Assembly (NCBI GenBank): GCA_031216915.1
Contig: CM062297.1
Span: 829,276,786-829,340,785, forward strand
Source: Pictodentalium vernedei
Taxonomy: Eukaryota; Mollusca; Scaphopoda; Dentaliida; Dentaliidae
DNA length: 64,000 nucleotides
Direction: 5' to 3'
The notes beneath the pieces were generated by a model that searched no databases, was not told the DNA's origin, and saw only the letters and a program-made list of their open reading frames with translations. Numbering within the stretch: the stretch's first letter is position 1; the number at the start of each line of letters is the position of its first letter. Shown here piece after piece: positions 1-10,813 of the stretch. Position numbers and translations under genes: made by a program.

Positions 1-399
1 TGCATTAAGGGTCCACATATCCGCCGTTGCTCGAATACCAGTCCTTACATGGAAAATAGGCGTTCGGATGAAGCTGATATTGCTGTATCGCCAAATATCG
101 GCGGGCCAACTTCGCTATCTTTGGTAGGAGAGTTTCATGGTCTCTCCACGAAATCAATGGGTCTATAATTGAAGGACATCTAAATTATTCGTGTTCTTCA
201 ATTTCGTCAAATGGCGTAAAATTCGACATCATCGGCACGCGCGATTCGGCTGTGGTAAACACACGATAACGACGCAGTGCTACATATTATACAATTATAA
301 TCTTCAAAGTTAAACGTTATTAACTTGGTTAAATTTGTTTAACGTTGTTAAAATAATTTAACACGTTAACGTTTGAAACGTTAACTGCTCACAGCCCTG
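1..399 (+). mobile_element. hAT-N1 MITE, half copy cut by window edge
   Basis: This is the half of the hAT-N1 family that runs from the tract reading ACCAGTCCTTACATGG to the terminus (C)AGCCCTG. Full copies at 4635..5313 and 56555..57226 define the family. It is about 680 bp, has ends CAGGGCTGGGAG and CTCCCAGCCCTG, and carries AT-rich subterminal GTTAACG/TTAAC runs. CAGGG termini and 8-bp target duplications are typical of the hAT superfamily. No transposase is encoded. Confidence 0.75.
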
Positions 400-687
400 A
401 TGAAAATATTTTAAGAGGTTCTGTTGTTCGTGTTAATGGTATCTTGGAACACACGTAGTCCGGGACTTTATCGTAGTTTAAGTCCGGTTTCTTGATAGTC
501 CAGTATCTCGCCAACTTAATTTCGCGCTACGCTAAGGCCAAATTAGCACTCAATAATTCACATGTCTTGTGCCATGGGTCATAGATTGGGTGCATTTGGC
601 ATAATGCTGTTTTGGAGTTGTCTGTGCTAAAACAAAATGCTTACTCATTCCATCAGATTATTTACTCCTTCAGTGTTGTAATCTACT

Positions 688-1300
688 TTAACCCTTTAAA
701 CTCCAGAGTCCGTTTTTTTTTCGGCCGGGTCACTAGCTACGTCATAATGTCATTAAGGGGGATGACTGCAAGGTAAATGTGTGGTGTAGACCAATTAATA
801 TTTTCAACGTGCAGCCCTAAGGCTGCACGTTGAAAATATTAATCGGTATACCACCAAATAATAAACAGAGATTAATCGCTTGACTGGACTGGTTACGTGA
901 AATAATTCATGAGAGGTAAGGGACGTTGTACAAGCACGAGTGCGCGAATGCGCACGAGTGTTTTGCAATATAGTCCCTCGCCTTGAATGAATTATTTCAC
1001 GTAACCAGTCCAGTCAAGCGATTACCTTGTTTATTACTTTTCATTATTAACGATAATTATATTATTTAAAAAAAACAAAAAACAATGAAGTCCCCATTAC
1101 ACCCCACGGCAAAGCGTCTTCGCTTGCGCGCACGGATACATGACACAATTGTTGATTGCATAAATCACTTGTTAAGTTATCGTTTATAATCAACCCCGGA
1201 AATCCCAGTAAATCACACTTTGAAAAGTAATAAATATGGACTCTTCCTATTGCTACCATGGAACTGACTTGGAAGATACCACCAAGGTTCAAAGGGTTAA
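688..1300. mobile_element. TTAA-II palindromic MITE with a nested insertion
   Basis: The copy starts TTAACCCTTTAAACTCC and ends GGTTCAAAGGGTTAA. Its core is a perfect hairpin at about 808..840 (CAACGTGCAGCC / GGCTGCACGTTG). The uninterrupted relative at 27099..27338 shows that about 360 bp (near 859..1227) is a later insertion, bounded on both sides by TAATAAA. TTAA target and CCC ends suggest the piggyBac superfamily. No coding capacity is seen. Confidence 0.75.
859..1034. mobile_element. Nested palindromic element in TTAA-II
   Basis: The left arm (AATCGCTTGACTGGACTGG and on) and right arm (CCAGTCCAGTCAAGCGATT) are almost perfectly complementary over about 50 bp. A second, inner inverted pair GGTAAGGGAC / GTCCCTCGCC surrounds a GCGCGAATGCGC-like centre. 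It lies inside the TTAA-II copy, so it is younger than that copy. The family is unknown. Confidence 0.65.
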
Positions 1301-1400
1301 GACGATACAATCTATCCTTTGTTGATAAAATTCTGTTCTATAGTTCCCGTAGTATCACAAGCAGAAGAGGTGTGTGTGGTGGGGAAGTGGCCCACTAGAT

Positions 1401-1763
1401 TTATTTATTTATTTATTTATTGGTGTTTAAGGTGACATATTTCTGCACAATGGCTAACCATGACCGTGACAGTTTTACGGGTGGAGGAAGCCGGAGAACC
1501 CAGAGAGAACCACCGAGCAACGGCGAGCAACTGTCAGCTCCCCAACATATCAACTCCACACAAGCAGGGTTAGCATTGGTTGAAGACAGGTGCACCATCG
1601 ACGTGCAGTACGCCTTAGTACACAGCGTCACCGTGTCCCCACGTGGGAAATGGGGGTAAAGTGTCTTGCCCAAGGACACAACGCGGTTGCCGCAGGTGGG
1701 ATTCGAACCGAGGACCTCTCGGCTTGCAGCCTGCACCTGTACCTACTGAGCCACCGCGGCCCC
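1401..1763 (-). mobile_element. SINE-A, full length, tRNA-Cys-like head
   Basis: Read on the minus strand, the element has box A (TGGCTCAGTAGG), box B (GGTTCGAATCC) and a Cys-type anticodon arm (GGCTGCAAGCC). The shared SINE-A body begins TGTGTCCTTGGGCAAG, and the tail is CACCAATAAATAAATAAAT. Target duplications GGCCCAYTAGAT flank it (1389..1400 and 1764..1775, one mismatch). It would be transcribed by RNA polymerase III and mobilised by a LINE. It encodes no protein. Confidence 0.9.
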
Positions 1764-1847
1764 GGCCCATTAGATAAGAAATATAATAAATAATAATGGA
1801 TGAATTTGAAGATATTTGTAGTGACGTTAGGTAACAAAATATCGTTA

Positions 1848-1873
1848 CCCCCCCCCCCCCCCCCCCCCCCCCC
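1848..1873. repeat. Poly-C tract, 26 nt
   Basis: An uninterrupted C homopolymer. Similar G or C runs of 12-26 nt recur through the window. The exact length may be unreliable in an assembly. Confidence 0.9.
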
Positions 1874-2924
1874 ACTCCCCCGTCATTTATGTCGAGAGTC
1901 CATTATGTTTTACCCATATCCGTTCGCTCGTTCGCATAATTTGAATTTGACGACTTTCGTTTCTTTTGGCCCATTGTTTTACAACTTTTTATCATAGTCC
2001 TGAGGTCAAGGTGGATGCTTAAAACTTTTCAGCGTTTTGTTTCAGGGTTAATTTGATTTTTTGTGCTAAGCCATTACTATTTTTTGGTTCGCACATGGCA
2101 AGTTTGCTTCCCTTCGTCACAATTTAAAAATGTATTGTACTTTTTATAATCGGAAAGCGAATGAGAACGACTGTGAGGTTTGATGATCAGATTCACTTTG
2201 CAAGAAATTCCCTATACCGAAGTCCTTCATTGTGGAAAAACTTTGATATTTCTTGGTTTCGCAAGCACGTCAGGGTTATTTTTCAATGGGAATTAATGCG
2301 CAATCAATATATTTTTCGCTGGATATTATAGGGGCTGGTATCCATATCCTTTTTCTTTGAATAATTTGTAATATTACTGTAATTACATGGCCGTATAGAT
2401 ATACTTTTATATCATATATTTATGTATTTACCCAATTCAATTATTGCCGCAAAAAAACATAGCCAATGACTTTCACTTTGAACGGGCTCGTTGAACTCTT
2501 TCCAATGGTGACTCTAAAGCTATGGTTTTGAGGCAGGAAATTATTTTTATTTTATTCAATGATTTTGTTTTTTCTTCTAATTATCACCCTCGAGTCGTTT
2601 TAGACAAAGGATAAGGCCCAGTTAGGTTAGTTAAAAGATTAACGAGTCCGTTGACGAAATTGAATTTAAATTTGAATTATAAGTACGAAATATTTATATG
2701 TAATATGTTCAAGCAAACACATAGCGCATGAAATACTGCTGTGTATGGACATTCAACACAAGCTAGATATTACACCATGGAGCGTGGGCTAATAATCGTT
2801 GAATATTAATATCCTCTGTCCTTCAGAACAGATACGAGTAAACAATAGATACTGGCTGATCAGCCAAAGTCGTAGCTTATTTTATGACAGCATACAATAC
2901 GATGATCACAATCCGTTTTTTTTT
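1874..2924. other. AT-rich stretch without recognised content
   Basis: No repeat family seen elsewhere in the window, no convincing coding frame and no RNA gene are visible. Only very short open frames and A/T runs occur. Confidence 0.5.
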
Positions 2925-3360
2925 TGTTTAATTCGATCGCAATCTGATTGCAACACATTTATATCAGTGCGTCAAGATTTTATAAATAAAATATTGCGAA
3001 ATCAAGATTGAATAAATAAAATCATCTGAGTTCCTTTGTTCTCACAATTCTTTTATCCAGAGGTTAGCTTCAGAAGTGTTATGGGGAGGAGACCAGACAG
3101 AGAATTTCGAACGGTGTGACAGGAATGATAGTCCGTAGGAAAATTAGTCCCTCTGGACTATTATTCCGCGGAATTATAGTCCTAGGTCTAACATTTCTAG
3201 GAATAGTAGTCCGCCGGACTACTATTCCTAGAAATGTTAGACCTAGGACTATAATTCCGCGGAATAATAGTCCAGAGGGACTAACGTTCCTACGGACTAT
3301 CATTCCTGTCACACCGGATCGCGAACTAGTCGCGATCAGGTCGAGGTTCTCTATCCGCTT
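2925..3360 (+). repeat. Family E dispersed repeat, interrupted copy
   Basis: It shares motifs with 9627..10210, 21435..21720 and 22555..22840: CATAAATAAAATATTGCGAAAT, then a GAGAATTTCGACC / GGTCGCAATTCTC inverted pair, then CCGCTTTTGTA. The 203-bp palindrome 3113..3315 sits between GAATTTCGAAC and GGATCGCGAAC, so it interrupts the element. The family appears to be a non-coding, partly palindromic MITE. Confidence 0.6.
3113..3315. mobile_element. 203-bp near-perfect palindrome with nested palindromes
   Basis: The stretch from GGTGTGACAGGAATG to CATTCCTGTCACACC is its own reverse complement with only a few mismatches, centred near 3214. Each arm is built of further short palindromes (TTCCGCGGAA, CCTAGG and AGTCC/GGACT repeats). 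Because of this, nearly identical peptides can be read on both strands, which should not be taken as genes. It lies inside a family E copy, so it is a later insertion. Confidence 0.8.
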
Positions 3361-3670
3361 ACTTATTTATTGGAGTTTAGGGACACTTTCGACAGCCAGG
3401 TTCACCTCGTGCCGGACAGTTTTACGGGTGGAGGAAGCCGGAGTACTCGGATGGGACCACCGAGCAACGTCGAGCCACTGTCAGGTTCCCTGTCGTACTA
3501 ACTCCACACAAGCAGGGTTAGCATTGATTGAAAACTGGTGCACCATCCACGTGCAGTGCGCCTTAGTACAAAGCAGCATCGTGACCCAACGTGGGCAATC
3601 GGGATTAAGTGCCTTGCCCAAGGACACAAGGCCATTTACCCCTGGCGGAAATCCAACCGTGGCCCAGTAC
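3361..3670 (-). mobile_element. SINE-A, diverged partial copy
   Basis: The minus-strand body is recognisable by GCAAGGCACTTAATCCC, GTGCACCA and CTCCGGCTTCCTCCACCCG. The 3' part carries a variant (CTGTCCGGCACGAGGTGAACC) shared with 7424..7560, marking a subfamily. The promoter head is not recognisable and no clear target duplication is seen. Confidence 0.7.
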
Positions 3671-4181
3671 TATAGATTGTTTTGCTTCGTCAAATCGCGA
3701 TATGATATTTAATTTTGACTGAAAAATAGCCTTTATTCTGTCAAGATTAAATTCAAAACAAGCTTCGCTAATCTGGGTCAGTAGCGAAGATATTTGTCTA
3801 AAACATTTTCTAGTTTTAATTGTTTTAAGTAAAGATACAAAGATGGACATTAAGCCCCCTTGAACCAATAATCGATAAAAGCCGGCACGGACACATTATA
3901 CTTGTTTATTCAACACGAATATGAGAAACAAAACCACGTGCAAAATGTTTTAGCACGAGTGATTTTCTTTCACCCTCTGTTCAGCGGTGACCCAAGGTGA
4001 GGAGATGAATTCATGGTAAACTCAATCTGATTATCCTTGTTAAACAGGAAAAAATCTTGATTTTTTTTATACAGAACCGCCATAGTTATAGGACAATGAT
4101 CAGAAATATTAAATATTACATTTTTATGATAAACAACAATTTCTTTTCTTGATCATGTTGCGTATTGGCGGCTGAGCAGTG
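3671..4181. other. Unassigned AT-rich sequence
   Basis: No repeat family, RNA gene or coding frame is recognised here. Confidence 0.4.
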
Positions 4182-4318
4182 CACTCTAAAATCAGTTGGG
4201 TTAAAAATCAACCCACAACCCAAATCAACTAGGTTGAGTGGATCTGAACCCGATGGGGTACATATTCACTCAACCCAGTTGATTTGGATTAATTTTTAAC
4301 CCTATTGATTTTAGAGTG
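4182..4318. mobile_element. Palindromic MITE with ends CACTCTAAAATCA
   Basis: The left arm CACTCTAAAATCAGTTGGG pairs with the right arm CCCTATTGATTTTAGAGTG. An inner pair CAAATCAACTAGGTTGAGTG / CACTCAACCCAGTTGATTTG follows, around a loop of about 26 nt. This is a whole foldback MITE of 137 bp. The superfamily is not certain and no clean target duplication was found. Confidence 0.7.
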
Positions 4319-4634
4319 TGTAACCATGTAATAATGACACTGGTCTGCCGCTTATGTGTCGCGGTTCTCAGATGAGAAGAAAGTCATTGCCCTTGAGTCA
4401 CCTATCCCCTCCCATGCCCCATTCTCTCCTCCAACAGTCAGAGACGGACTGATTGATAATGAACAGTTTTTTCCGTGTATGCTTTTTTAATTGTTAACCT
4501 TCTCCATCCGTATCAGATTATCCTTTTATCTAACACAGTATTCAGAAAACGCAAGCTGAATTACCATTGAATGTTCTTCCACAACATTGCTCATCAGTTT
4601 CACAAATCCATTGAATTATGTCATTGGTCAAGTG

Positions 4635-5313
4635 CAGGGCTGGGAGTAGTTAACGTTTCAAACGTTAACGTGTTAAATTATTTTAACAACGTTTAAAAAA
4701 TTCAACCAAGTTAATAACGTTTAACTTTGATAATTGTATAATATGTAGCATTGCGTCGTTATCTTGTGTTTACCTCAGCCGGATTGCGTGTGCCGATGAC
4801 GTCGAATTTTACGCCATTTGACGAAATTGAAGAACACGAATAATTTAGATGTCCGTCAATTATAGACGACCGTTGATTTGGTGGCGAGACCATGAAGCCC
4901 TCCTACCAATGTTGGCGAAGTTGGCCCGCCGATATTTGGCGATACAGCAATATCATATTCATCCGAACTCCTTTTTTCCATGTAAGGACTGGTATTCGAG
5001 CAACGGCGGATGTCTCTTTCTGTGGATACGGCCGCAGCGATTGTATTTTTAAATAAAAACATCGCTGAATGTTAGTATTTACAATAACCTGAGAGAACTA
5101 TCTTAACTACTCGTCTCCTGAGTTCCAATGCGTTCTATGTGCCAGTAGGCACATAGAACACATTGGAACTCAAGAGACGAACTGTTCGTAATAAAAATGG
5201 CCGAAGTTATTAAAATTCTGTTCATTTTAACATTTAACGTCATTTAACTCGTTAACGCAGAATTATTTAATACGTTAGCGTGTTAAGGGAAGTTTTAATT
5301 CCTCCCCGCCCTG
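4635..5313 (-). mobile_element. hAT-N1 MITE, full length
   Basis: Ends are CAGGGCTGGGAG and CTCCCCGCCCTG. The order is GTTAACG/TTAAC-rich subterminal DNA, a unique core with AATATCGGCGGGCC in the other orientation, the GAGTTCCAATG hairpin at 5104..5182, then a second TTAAC-rich end. No open frame of transposase size exists. The flanking 8-mers no longer match well, so this copy is old. Confidence 0.85.
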
Positions 5314-6254
5314 GCTATATGCTGATGGAAATTCTCAAATAAAGTCAGTTTGGAAAACATATTTTATAACATATTACGTAGCATTCTCTCGACAATCCGG
5401 GTATTCCCATTATACAAATCATAATACATTTCCACATTGACACTGAAAACAGCAAAATATTTTGAAGCAGAGAGCGATGAGAGTCTACAGACCACGCGCC
5501 CTTCTTCTGTTAGGATGTGCTTCTCAAAAAAAGATGTGATTGGAAAACACTTGTAAAGCTGACATATCGATAAACAAATATGTGATATAAGACTCGATAA
5601 GCCCCTCCACCACCCCCACCTTTTGTTTTAAAATATCAGCTTTTGAATACGAGCTCAATAATGATACCTTGCGTAATTTTAGCCCTCGCGAAACTAATAT
5701 TCATAACAACCCTATATCCGTTGTGTTCCCAGTCCACTTAAATCAAAACATAGACCCTTTAAGGAGTCATGGTTTGGTTCTGTCAGTTTGGATATCTTCG
5801 AATAACCTCAATCATTGTACTGCGTTTGTCTTGTATCTCACCATGCAGACGTCATCGCGATTAAGGAATATCAACATAGCGGCTTTTTTTGTTTTTATGA
5901 ATACAGACCAGACTACCTTTCCACAATCCACCACATAGGTGTTTTCAAATTTTTGAAATCATATTATATATCCATAAATCACAGACTGTCGCAATTGAAT
6001 TAAAACCAGATACACATTAACAAGTTTTGCGCAAATCTAAAAGTGGTATTTTGATACTTTATCTTCACGCCAAGCAGACGACACTTTCAAAATAAATTGA
6101 AATAACTAATTACACCACTACTGGTCTGCATATTCAACGTCACGCGATTATAATACAGACCCTGAGATATGTACATACCCCAAGTGTGGAATCTGAAATT
6201 ACATGTAATAACGTCGTACGTATAAGAACGCATCTGACTGGACTTTTCGTCTGC
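5314..6254. other. Unassigned sequence
   Basis: No family from elsewhere in the window is recognised. Frames of up to about 90 codons are present, but they lack any known motif. Confidence 0.4.
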
Positions 6255-6506
6255 TTAACCCTTTACCTAACGCAACGGCCAAAACCGGCCAGTGTTATTC
6301 TCAAAAATCGCCAATTAATTTTCATTATTTTTTTCATTTTTTGTCTCAAAAACATAGGTTATGACCCCTCGTTGGAACGAGCTCGTCGAGCTCGTTCCAA
6401 CGAGGGGTCATAACCTATGTTTTTGAGACAAAAAAAGAAAAAAATTAGTTATTCGAGAATTATTTTTGCAAGTGTCGTCTGCTTTTCAGGTTAGGTAAAG
6501 GGTTAA
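6255..6506 (+). mobile_element. TTAA-I MITE, full length (reference copy, type A)
   Basis: It starts TTAACCCTTTACCTAACG and ends GTTAGGTAAAGGGTTAA. The interior holds AACGGCCAAAACCGGCCAG on the left and AAGTGTCGTCTGC on the right. Between these is a perfect hairpin of about 68 bp (ATAGGTTATGACCCCTCG / CGAGGGGTCATAACCTAT) bounded by GTCTCAAAAAC and GTTTTTGAGAC. TTAA target with CCC/GGG ends is characteristic of piggyBac-superfamily elements. It is non-autonomous and about 250 bp long. Orientation + is defined here as the GGCCAAAACCGG end on the left. Confidence 0.9.
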
Positions 6507-6792
6507 AGATATAACGCGATGAAATGCTTCGACACAAAACAAAACAGTGTAAAGTAAGAAAAAAAAAAAAAAACGGCGGGAGGTGAATTTTTTTTTAAAT
6601 ATCAGTTTCGTTAACTTCATTCAAGTTTTGTAGTGGAAGAAATACAGAACACAACTCGGATAGAGTATGTGGGTCAGGAATCAACGACCCCTATTGATGT
6701 TTTACCTGTATTTCATGCGGCGTAGACAGTTGCATTAGGTAAATGGTTAAAAATCGATCGATTACACCTTATCTAAATCTTAAAATCTCATG

Positions 6793-6913
6793 GTCAGCAC
6801 AAGGCTGCACGTTGAAAATATTAATTGGTCTACCGTCAAATAATAAATATGAACTTCGTAAACTGAACCAATTAAACTGTCACGGAATGGGCCATCAGCG
6901 CGCGACGGGTTAA
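6793..6913. mobile_element. TTAA-II, diverged right half
   Basis: It contains AAGGCTGCACGTTGAAAATA followed by TTGGTCTACC and ATAATAAATATG, as in the right half of 27099..27338, and ends GGGTTAA. The left half is missing. Confidence 0.55.
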
Positions 6914-7423
6914 AAATTGTTTTGGAAGTCTCCATCAGTATATTCCTCCCATGATCTTCCTGTTGAGATAAAACTGTCCCTGTTGATATACCCGTGCGAG
7001 AAGATCTGTCTTACGCATCCCACGTGATCACCCTCATTTGTATATTTAATGAATGTATCATTGTCTGCATTTTTTAATCAAGCATGACGTCACGGTTCGC
7101 TTCCTGCAATACAACTTCTCATCCTACCTCAGCATCACTCGAGGATGATTTTTCACTCACCACTCGTCACATGGCGTCATCGTACTGCATAATTTCAAAA
7201 GTGACATCACCGGAATGTCAGCTGTTTCAAGAGCTTCAGTATATTATCTCATCGCCGTCGGGACCTAACGCTCGTTTTCGTACTGTATACCATTGATATA
7301 TACTGAAGGTTCGGATGCTTTTTCAGGATGTGTAATTCAGTTTTCTCACCGATCAATCGGTGGAACAGTATATTTTCATCGCATTACACGTAGTATGATT
7401 TCAATGACGTCATGTGAGGGTTT
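6914..7423. other. Unassigned sequence
   Basis: No repeat family or gene is recognised. Short frames near 7084..7296 and 7293..7565 carry no known domain, and the second runs into SINE sequence. Confidence 0.4.
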
Positions 7424-7560
7424 ATTCATTTATTTATTTGAGTTTACCGACTCTTTCGACAGTCAGGGTCACCTCGTGTCGGACAGTTTTACGGGCGGAG
7501 GAAGGCGAAGTACACGAAGTGAACCACCGAGAAACTGCGATCAACTGTGGGGATTTAGGG
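7424..7560 (-). mobile_element. SINE-A, 3' fragment
   Basis: It carries tail repeats TTTATTTATTT and the subfamily motif CACCTCGTGTCGGACAG joined to TTTTACGGGCGGAGGAAG. It is 5' truncated, with no promoter head and no central body. Confidence 0.7.
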
Positions 7561-7592
7561 ACTAAAATTGTCCTTGAGTGATTTGGGAGAGA

Positions 7593-7693
7593 GATGTGTA
7601 AATCTCACACTCGGGGAAAGATATTTGACCCAGCCACTCGGCAAGCCTCGATCCTGGGTCAAACATTTTTCTCCTCTTGTGAGATTCACTCAC
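7593..7693. mobile_element. Palindromic element of about 100 bp
   Basis: The arms read AATCTCACACTCGGGGAAAG...TTTGACCCAG and CTGGGTCAAACATTTTTCTC...GTGAGATTCAC, imperfect but clearly complementary. The loop is CCACTCGGCAAGCCTCGAT. The family is unknown. Confidence 0.55.
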
Positions 7694-8042
7694 CCCCCAA
7701 CACCACTCCGGGATAATAATAATCTGAAATCGTGTTTTATCATATGACTCGTCCGTTTTGTTCACCTTAAAACATTTGATATTTTGTTTTCATATTAATC
7801 CGTGATAAATAAAGCCTTCCGTCAGTTTCATTGGTCAATTTCAAAACGAGATAATTTGATTGGCTGAACAAAATACAACTGGGCCACATTTTCTTAATAT
7901 GCATAATTAGAGTTGGGAGCTTTCATTGGTCAATTTCAAAATTGGACAATTTGATTGGCTAAACAAAATACAACTGGATCACATTTGCATAATTTCAGTA
8001 GGGAGAATTTTATCTGTCCTATTTAGGGTGGGTTATATTGTA

Positions 8043-8293
8043 TTAATCTTTTACCTAACGCAACGGCAAAAACCGTCTCGCGCAATACAAGAAAAAAGCC
8101 ATTCGTTTTTTTTAATATTTTCACTTTTTGCTTCCAACACATAGGTTATGACCCCTCATTGGAACGAGCGTGTCGCGCTCGTTCCAATGAGGGGTCATAA
8201 CCTATGTTTTGGAAGCAAGAAATAAAAATTTTTAGTTATACGAGGATGTTTTTTCCAAGTGCCGTCTGCAACTCAAGTTAGGTGATGGGTTAA
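8043..8293 (+). mobile_element. TTAA-I MITE, full length, type A
   Basis: The hairpin stem carries CCCTCATTGGAACGAGC / GCTCGTTCCAATGAGGG (A-T pair where the reference copy has G-C). The loop is GTGTC. The ends are worn: TTAATCTTTTACC and GGTGATGGGTTAA. It is nested in block K. Confidence 0.85.
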
Positions 8294-8344
8294 AAAGTCA
8301 TACTAAGTGGCCAATTTGTGCGTGTGTGTGTCACATGATAAATA

Positions 8345-8488
8345 GAATATGAAATAAGTGTTTTTCTCATATAATATTTATAAAACTCGACTGAATTTTC
8401 CGTTTGGGCTCGCCAGAGGCTCGCCCAAACTGAAAATTCTTAGACTCGTTTCATAAATATTATATGAGAAAAACACTCATTCCATATC
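8345..8488. repeat. Terminal palindrome of block K, copy 1
   Basis: AGTGTTTTTCTCATATAATA pairs with TATTATATGAGAAAAACACT. The inner arm TTTTCCGTTTGGGC pairs with GCCCAAACTGAAAA around CTCGCCAGAGGCTC. It is shared with 32354..32495. Confidence 0.75.
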
Positions 8489-9376
8489 CTTTATATCACC
8501 GATAATTAAAATGAGCATATTTCTCTTTTCTTAATTCGGAGTCCAGTGGTTAATGAAAAATTGAAAAGTGGAACTAGAAACATTCGTTTCTGTGTAACAG
8601 TATTTCTTTTATTTGTTGACAAACATGAAAAGAAAACAACCTTCTTTGCCAAGAGAAAATTTAAATACACAAACGTAAAAAACAAAGGAAATTAGGTCAC
8701 AAATGCGATAAGCCCAGGTGATCACGAAATCCCGATAAAATAAAGCAAACAACCCCCAAAGAACAGTTTCAGGCCTACGAAAACATTTTGGGATGTGTTT
8801 CCGGGTTTATCCGTGAGCCGTATTTGTCCAAAAGCGGATCACGAATTAGCTGTTGTACTATGAGTATCCTGGCTGTATTATCACAATAATGTTACACAAC
8901 TACCAGCCAGATATGATATATCTGACTAAGTGAAATATGTAACTGACAGGGCAGTACTGGAACGCGATACGTTATCTGAAGAAAGTGACGAATGGCCTGA
9001 GAGATAAAGGCTATTACACTATGCGGTAGACATCCAGATATTGCGCCTGTTTTACACTGTTAAAATCTACATTTAGGCAACATATAGATTGTGGGTTACT
9101 CCCACTTCCAAATGGACAGGAAGTTTTCGAGTATGAGCGTATGCGCGTGTGTGTTAGGTGGGGGTCATATCCAGCATCACGCGAGAAGAGTACGTGAGAG
9201 AGCAGAAATGGGTGGATCTATTCACATCTAGTTTCACACCTCCGACCACGCCTACAAAAGAACGAAAAGACAAGTTTTCATCTTTCTTCCCTTTAGCGGA
9301 TAAACTGTCATGGACTTTACCCAACAGGAAGTCCCGTAGTAATGTAATCGCAAAAGTGATAGTGTTGACACATTTA
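8489..9376. other. Unassigned sequence
   Basis: About 890 bp with no recognised repeat or gene. Confidence 0.4.
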
Positions 9377-9626
9377 TTAACCCATTACCCAACGTAGAGA
9401 ATATCAATTTTTGTTATTTTAATTACTATTTTTTTAAATTTTCAAAAAAGTTTCAACAAAATCTATCATGTGACCCCTCATTGGAACGAGCTCGATGAGC
9501 TCGTTCCAAAGAGGGGGTCACATGATATGGTTTTGTTGAAATATTTTGAAACATTTATATTTTTTTCAACTGCCCAATTTGTAAATTACGCGGCGGATGT
9601 GGGCGATTCGTTAGGTAAAGGTTTAA
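9377..9626 (-). mobile_element. TTAA-I MITE, full length, type B
   Basis: The outer ends are those of the family (TTAACCCATTACCCAACG; TTAGGTAAAGGTTTAA). The hairpin flanks are the B version: ATCATGTGACCCC on the left and GGTCACATGATATGGTTTTG on the right. The stem is no longer matched at one point: CTCATTGG on the left but CCAAAGAGG on the right. Confidence 0.85.
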
Positions 9627-10210
9627 CCAGTCAGTCGAGATTTCATAAATAATATATAACGAAATTCCTTTATTTCATAAATAAAATCAAGCGAAAATAG
9701 CATCTCAGGTTCAACGTTCACTCATTCTACGTCCGAAGGATTAGACTCAAATTGTGGGAGGCGCGGTGGCTCAGTAGGTAGAGGTGCAGGCTGCAAGCCG
9801 AGAGGTCCTCGGTTCGAATCCCACCTGCGGCAACCGCGTTGTGTCCTTGCGCAAGACACTTCACCCCCATTGCCCATGTGGGGGAACGGTGACGCTGTGC
9901 ACTAAAAGCGTACTGCACGTCGACAGTGCACATGTCTTCAACCAATGCTAACCCCGCTTGTGTGGAGTTAGTATGTTGGGGAGCTGACAGTTGCTCGCCG
10001 TTGCTCGGTGGTTCTCTCCGTGTACTCCGGCTTCCTCCACCCGTAAAACTGTCATGGTCATGATTAGCCATTGTGCAGAAATATATGACCTTAAACACCA
10101 ATAAATAAATAAATAATAATACTCAAATTGTGGTAAGAACAGCGGAAAGAAAATTTCGACCGGATCGCTACCCAGTCGCAATCCAATGGAAATTCTCTGT
10201 CTGATTTTCT
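9627..10210 (+). repeat. Family E repeat split by a SINE
   Basis: The left part carries GTCGAGATTTCATAAATAA and GCGAAAATAGCATCTCAGGTTC. The right part carries AATTTCGACCGGATCGCTAC and the complementary GCAATCCAATGGAAATTCTC. The SINE 9758..10120 separates the two halves with a perfect target duplication, so the original element is easy to recover. Confidence 0.7.
9758..10120 (+). mobile_element. SINE-A, full length, tRNA-Cys-like head
   Basis: A perfect 13-bp target duplication ACTCAAATTGTGG (9745..9757 and 10121..10133) fixes both ends. The head has box A TGGCTCAGTAGG and box B GGTTCGAATCC about 35 bp apart. The arm GGCTGCAAGCC resembles tRNA-Cys(GCA). The body follows (TTGTGTCCTTGCGCAAGACA, then GTACTGCACGTCGACAGTG, then CTCCGGCTTCCTCCACCCG), and the tail is CACCAATAAATAAATAAATAA. 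The perfect duplication marks it as one of the younger insertions. Confidence 0.95.
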
Positions 10211-10813
10211 TATAACAGTACTCTGAGCTATGTATTTTTTTTTAAAGAAAAGATAAACAAGATATTGGACGTTTTGATACAGTACTATCTTCACAAAAGC
10301 GGACAAACAATTTCATTAGCCTGATCATGACAGGGATGTGATCTGGTCTAAATTGCACGTCAGAATAAATTTCCATATGTGCTTCCGTATTCACTCTTAA
10401 TTGTGCAAGAAAAGAATGAGAAATGAAAATTGGGGGACAAGGGGTGGGAGACGATTCTGAACTCAAGAACGACATAAGCTGGGGGCAAACTCAAAACTGT
10501 TTGCAACCAGAAATTTAAAACTTACCACTAAACCTAATGCATAAAATACGAAAACAACTGGAATTGTGAAATGTATTCATCTCACGAAAACGATAAAGCA
10601 GGCCAACAACTACATTGAAATGGACACGCTATTCATGAAATAAATTAAGGAACAGAGTGAAGAAAACAAACCACTCAAACGAAATCTATCATTTTCTCCA
10701 AGAACGTAAACTCTTTGAGAAAAATGTTATTGGTTAAAAGCTTGATCATTGGAAACCAATGTATTTTCTTATTCCATCTTAATCTGCATCGCGTGTTCTT
10801 GATTTGTTAATGA
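10211..10813. other. Unassigned sequence
   Basis: No family, RNA gene or coding frame is recognised. Confidence 0.4.

Larger units (their letters stand above)
7740..8488 (+). repeat. Block K, copy 1 (about 740 bp dispersed duplication)
   Basis: It matches 31786..32492 from CATATGACTCGTCCG through a terminal hairpin. It includes an internal direct repeat (TTTCATTGGTCAATTTCAAAA... TTTGATTGGCT, near 7828 and 7920), a TTAA-I insertion (8043..8293) and the palindrome 8345..8488. Both copies carry TTAA-I at the same place, so the block spread or duplicated after that insertion. No coding frame is present. Confidence 0.75.

Noticed and set aside
3079..3712. Similar peptides on both strands (MTGMIVRR...)
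   Set aside because: They arise because the 203-bp palindrome reads the same on both strands; the frame then runs into SINE sequence.
6255..6506. Central hairpins of TTAA-I as transcription terminators or microRNA genes
   Set aside because: They occur in about 20 copies with transposon-type ends; a MITE is the simpler explanation. Small-RNA data could still show processing.
9758..9830. Genuine tRNA-Cys gene
   Set aside because: Acceptor stems do not pair and the sequence continues into a SINE body with a target duplication.
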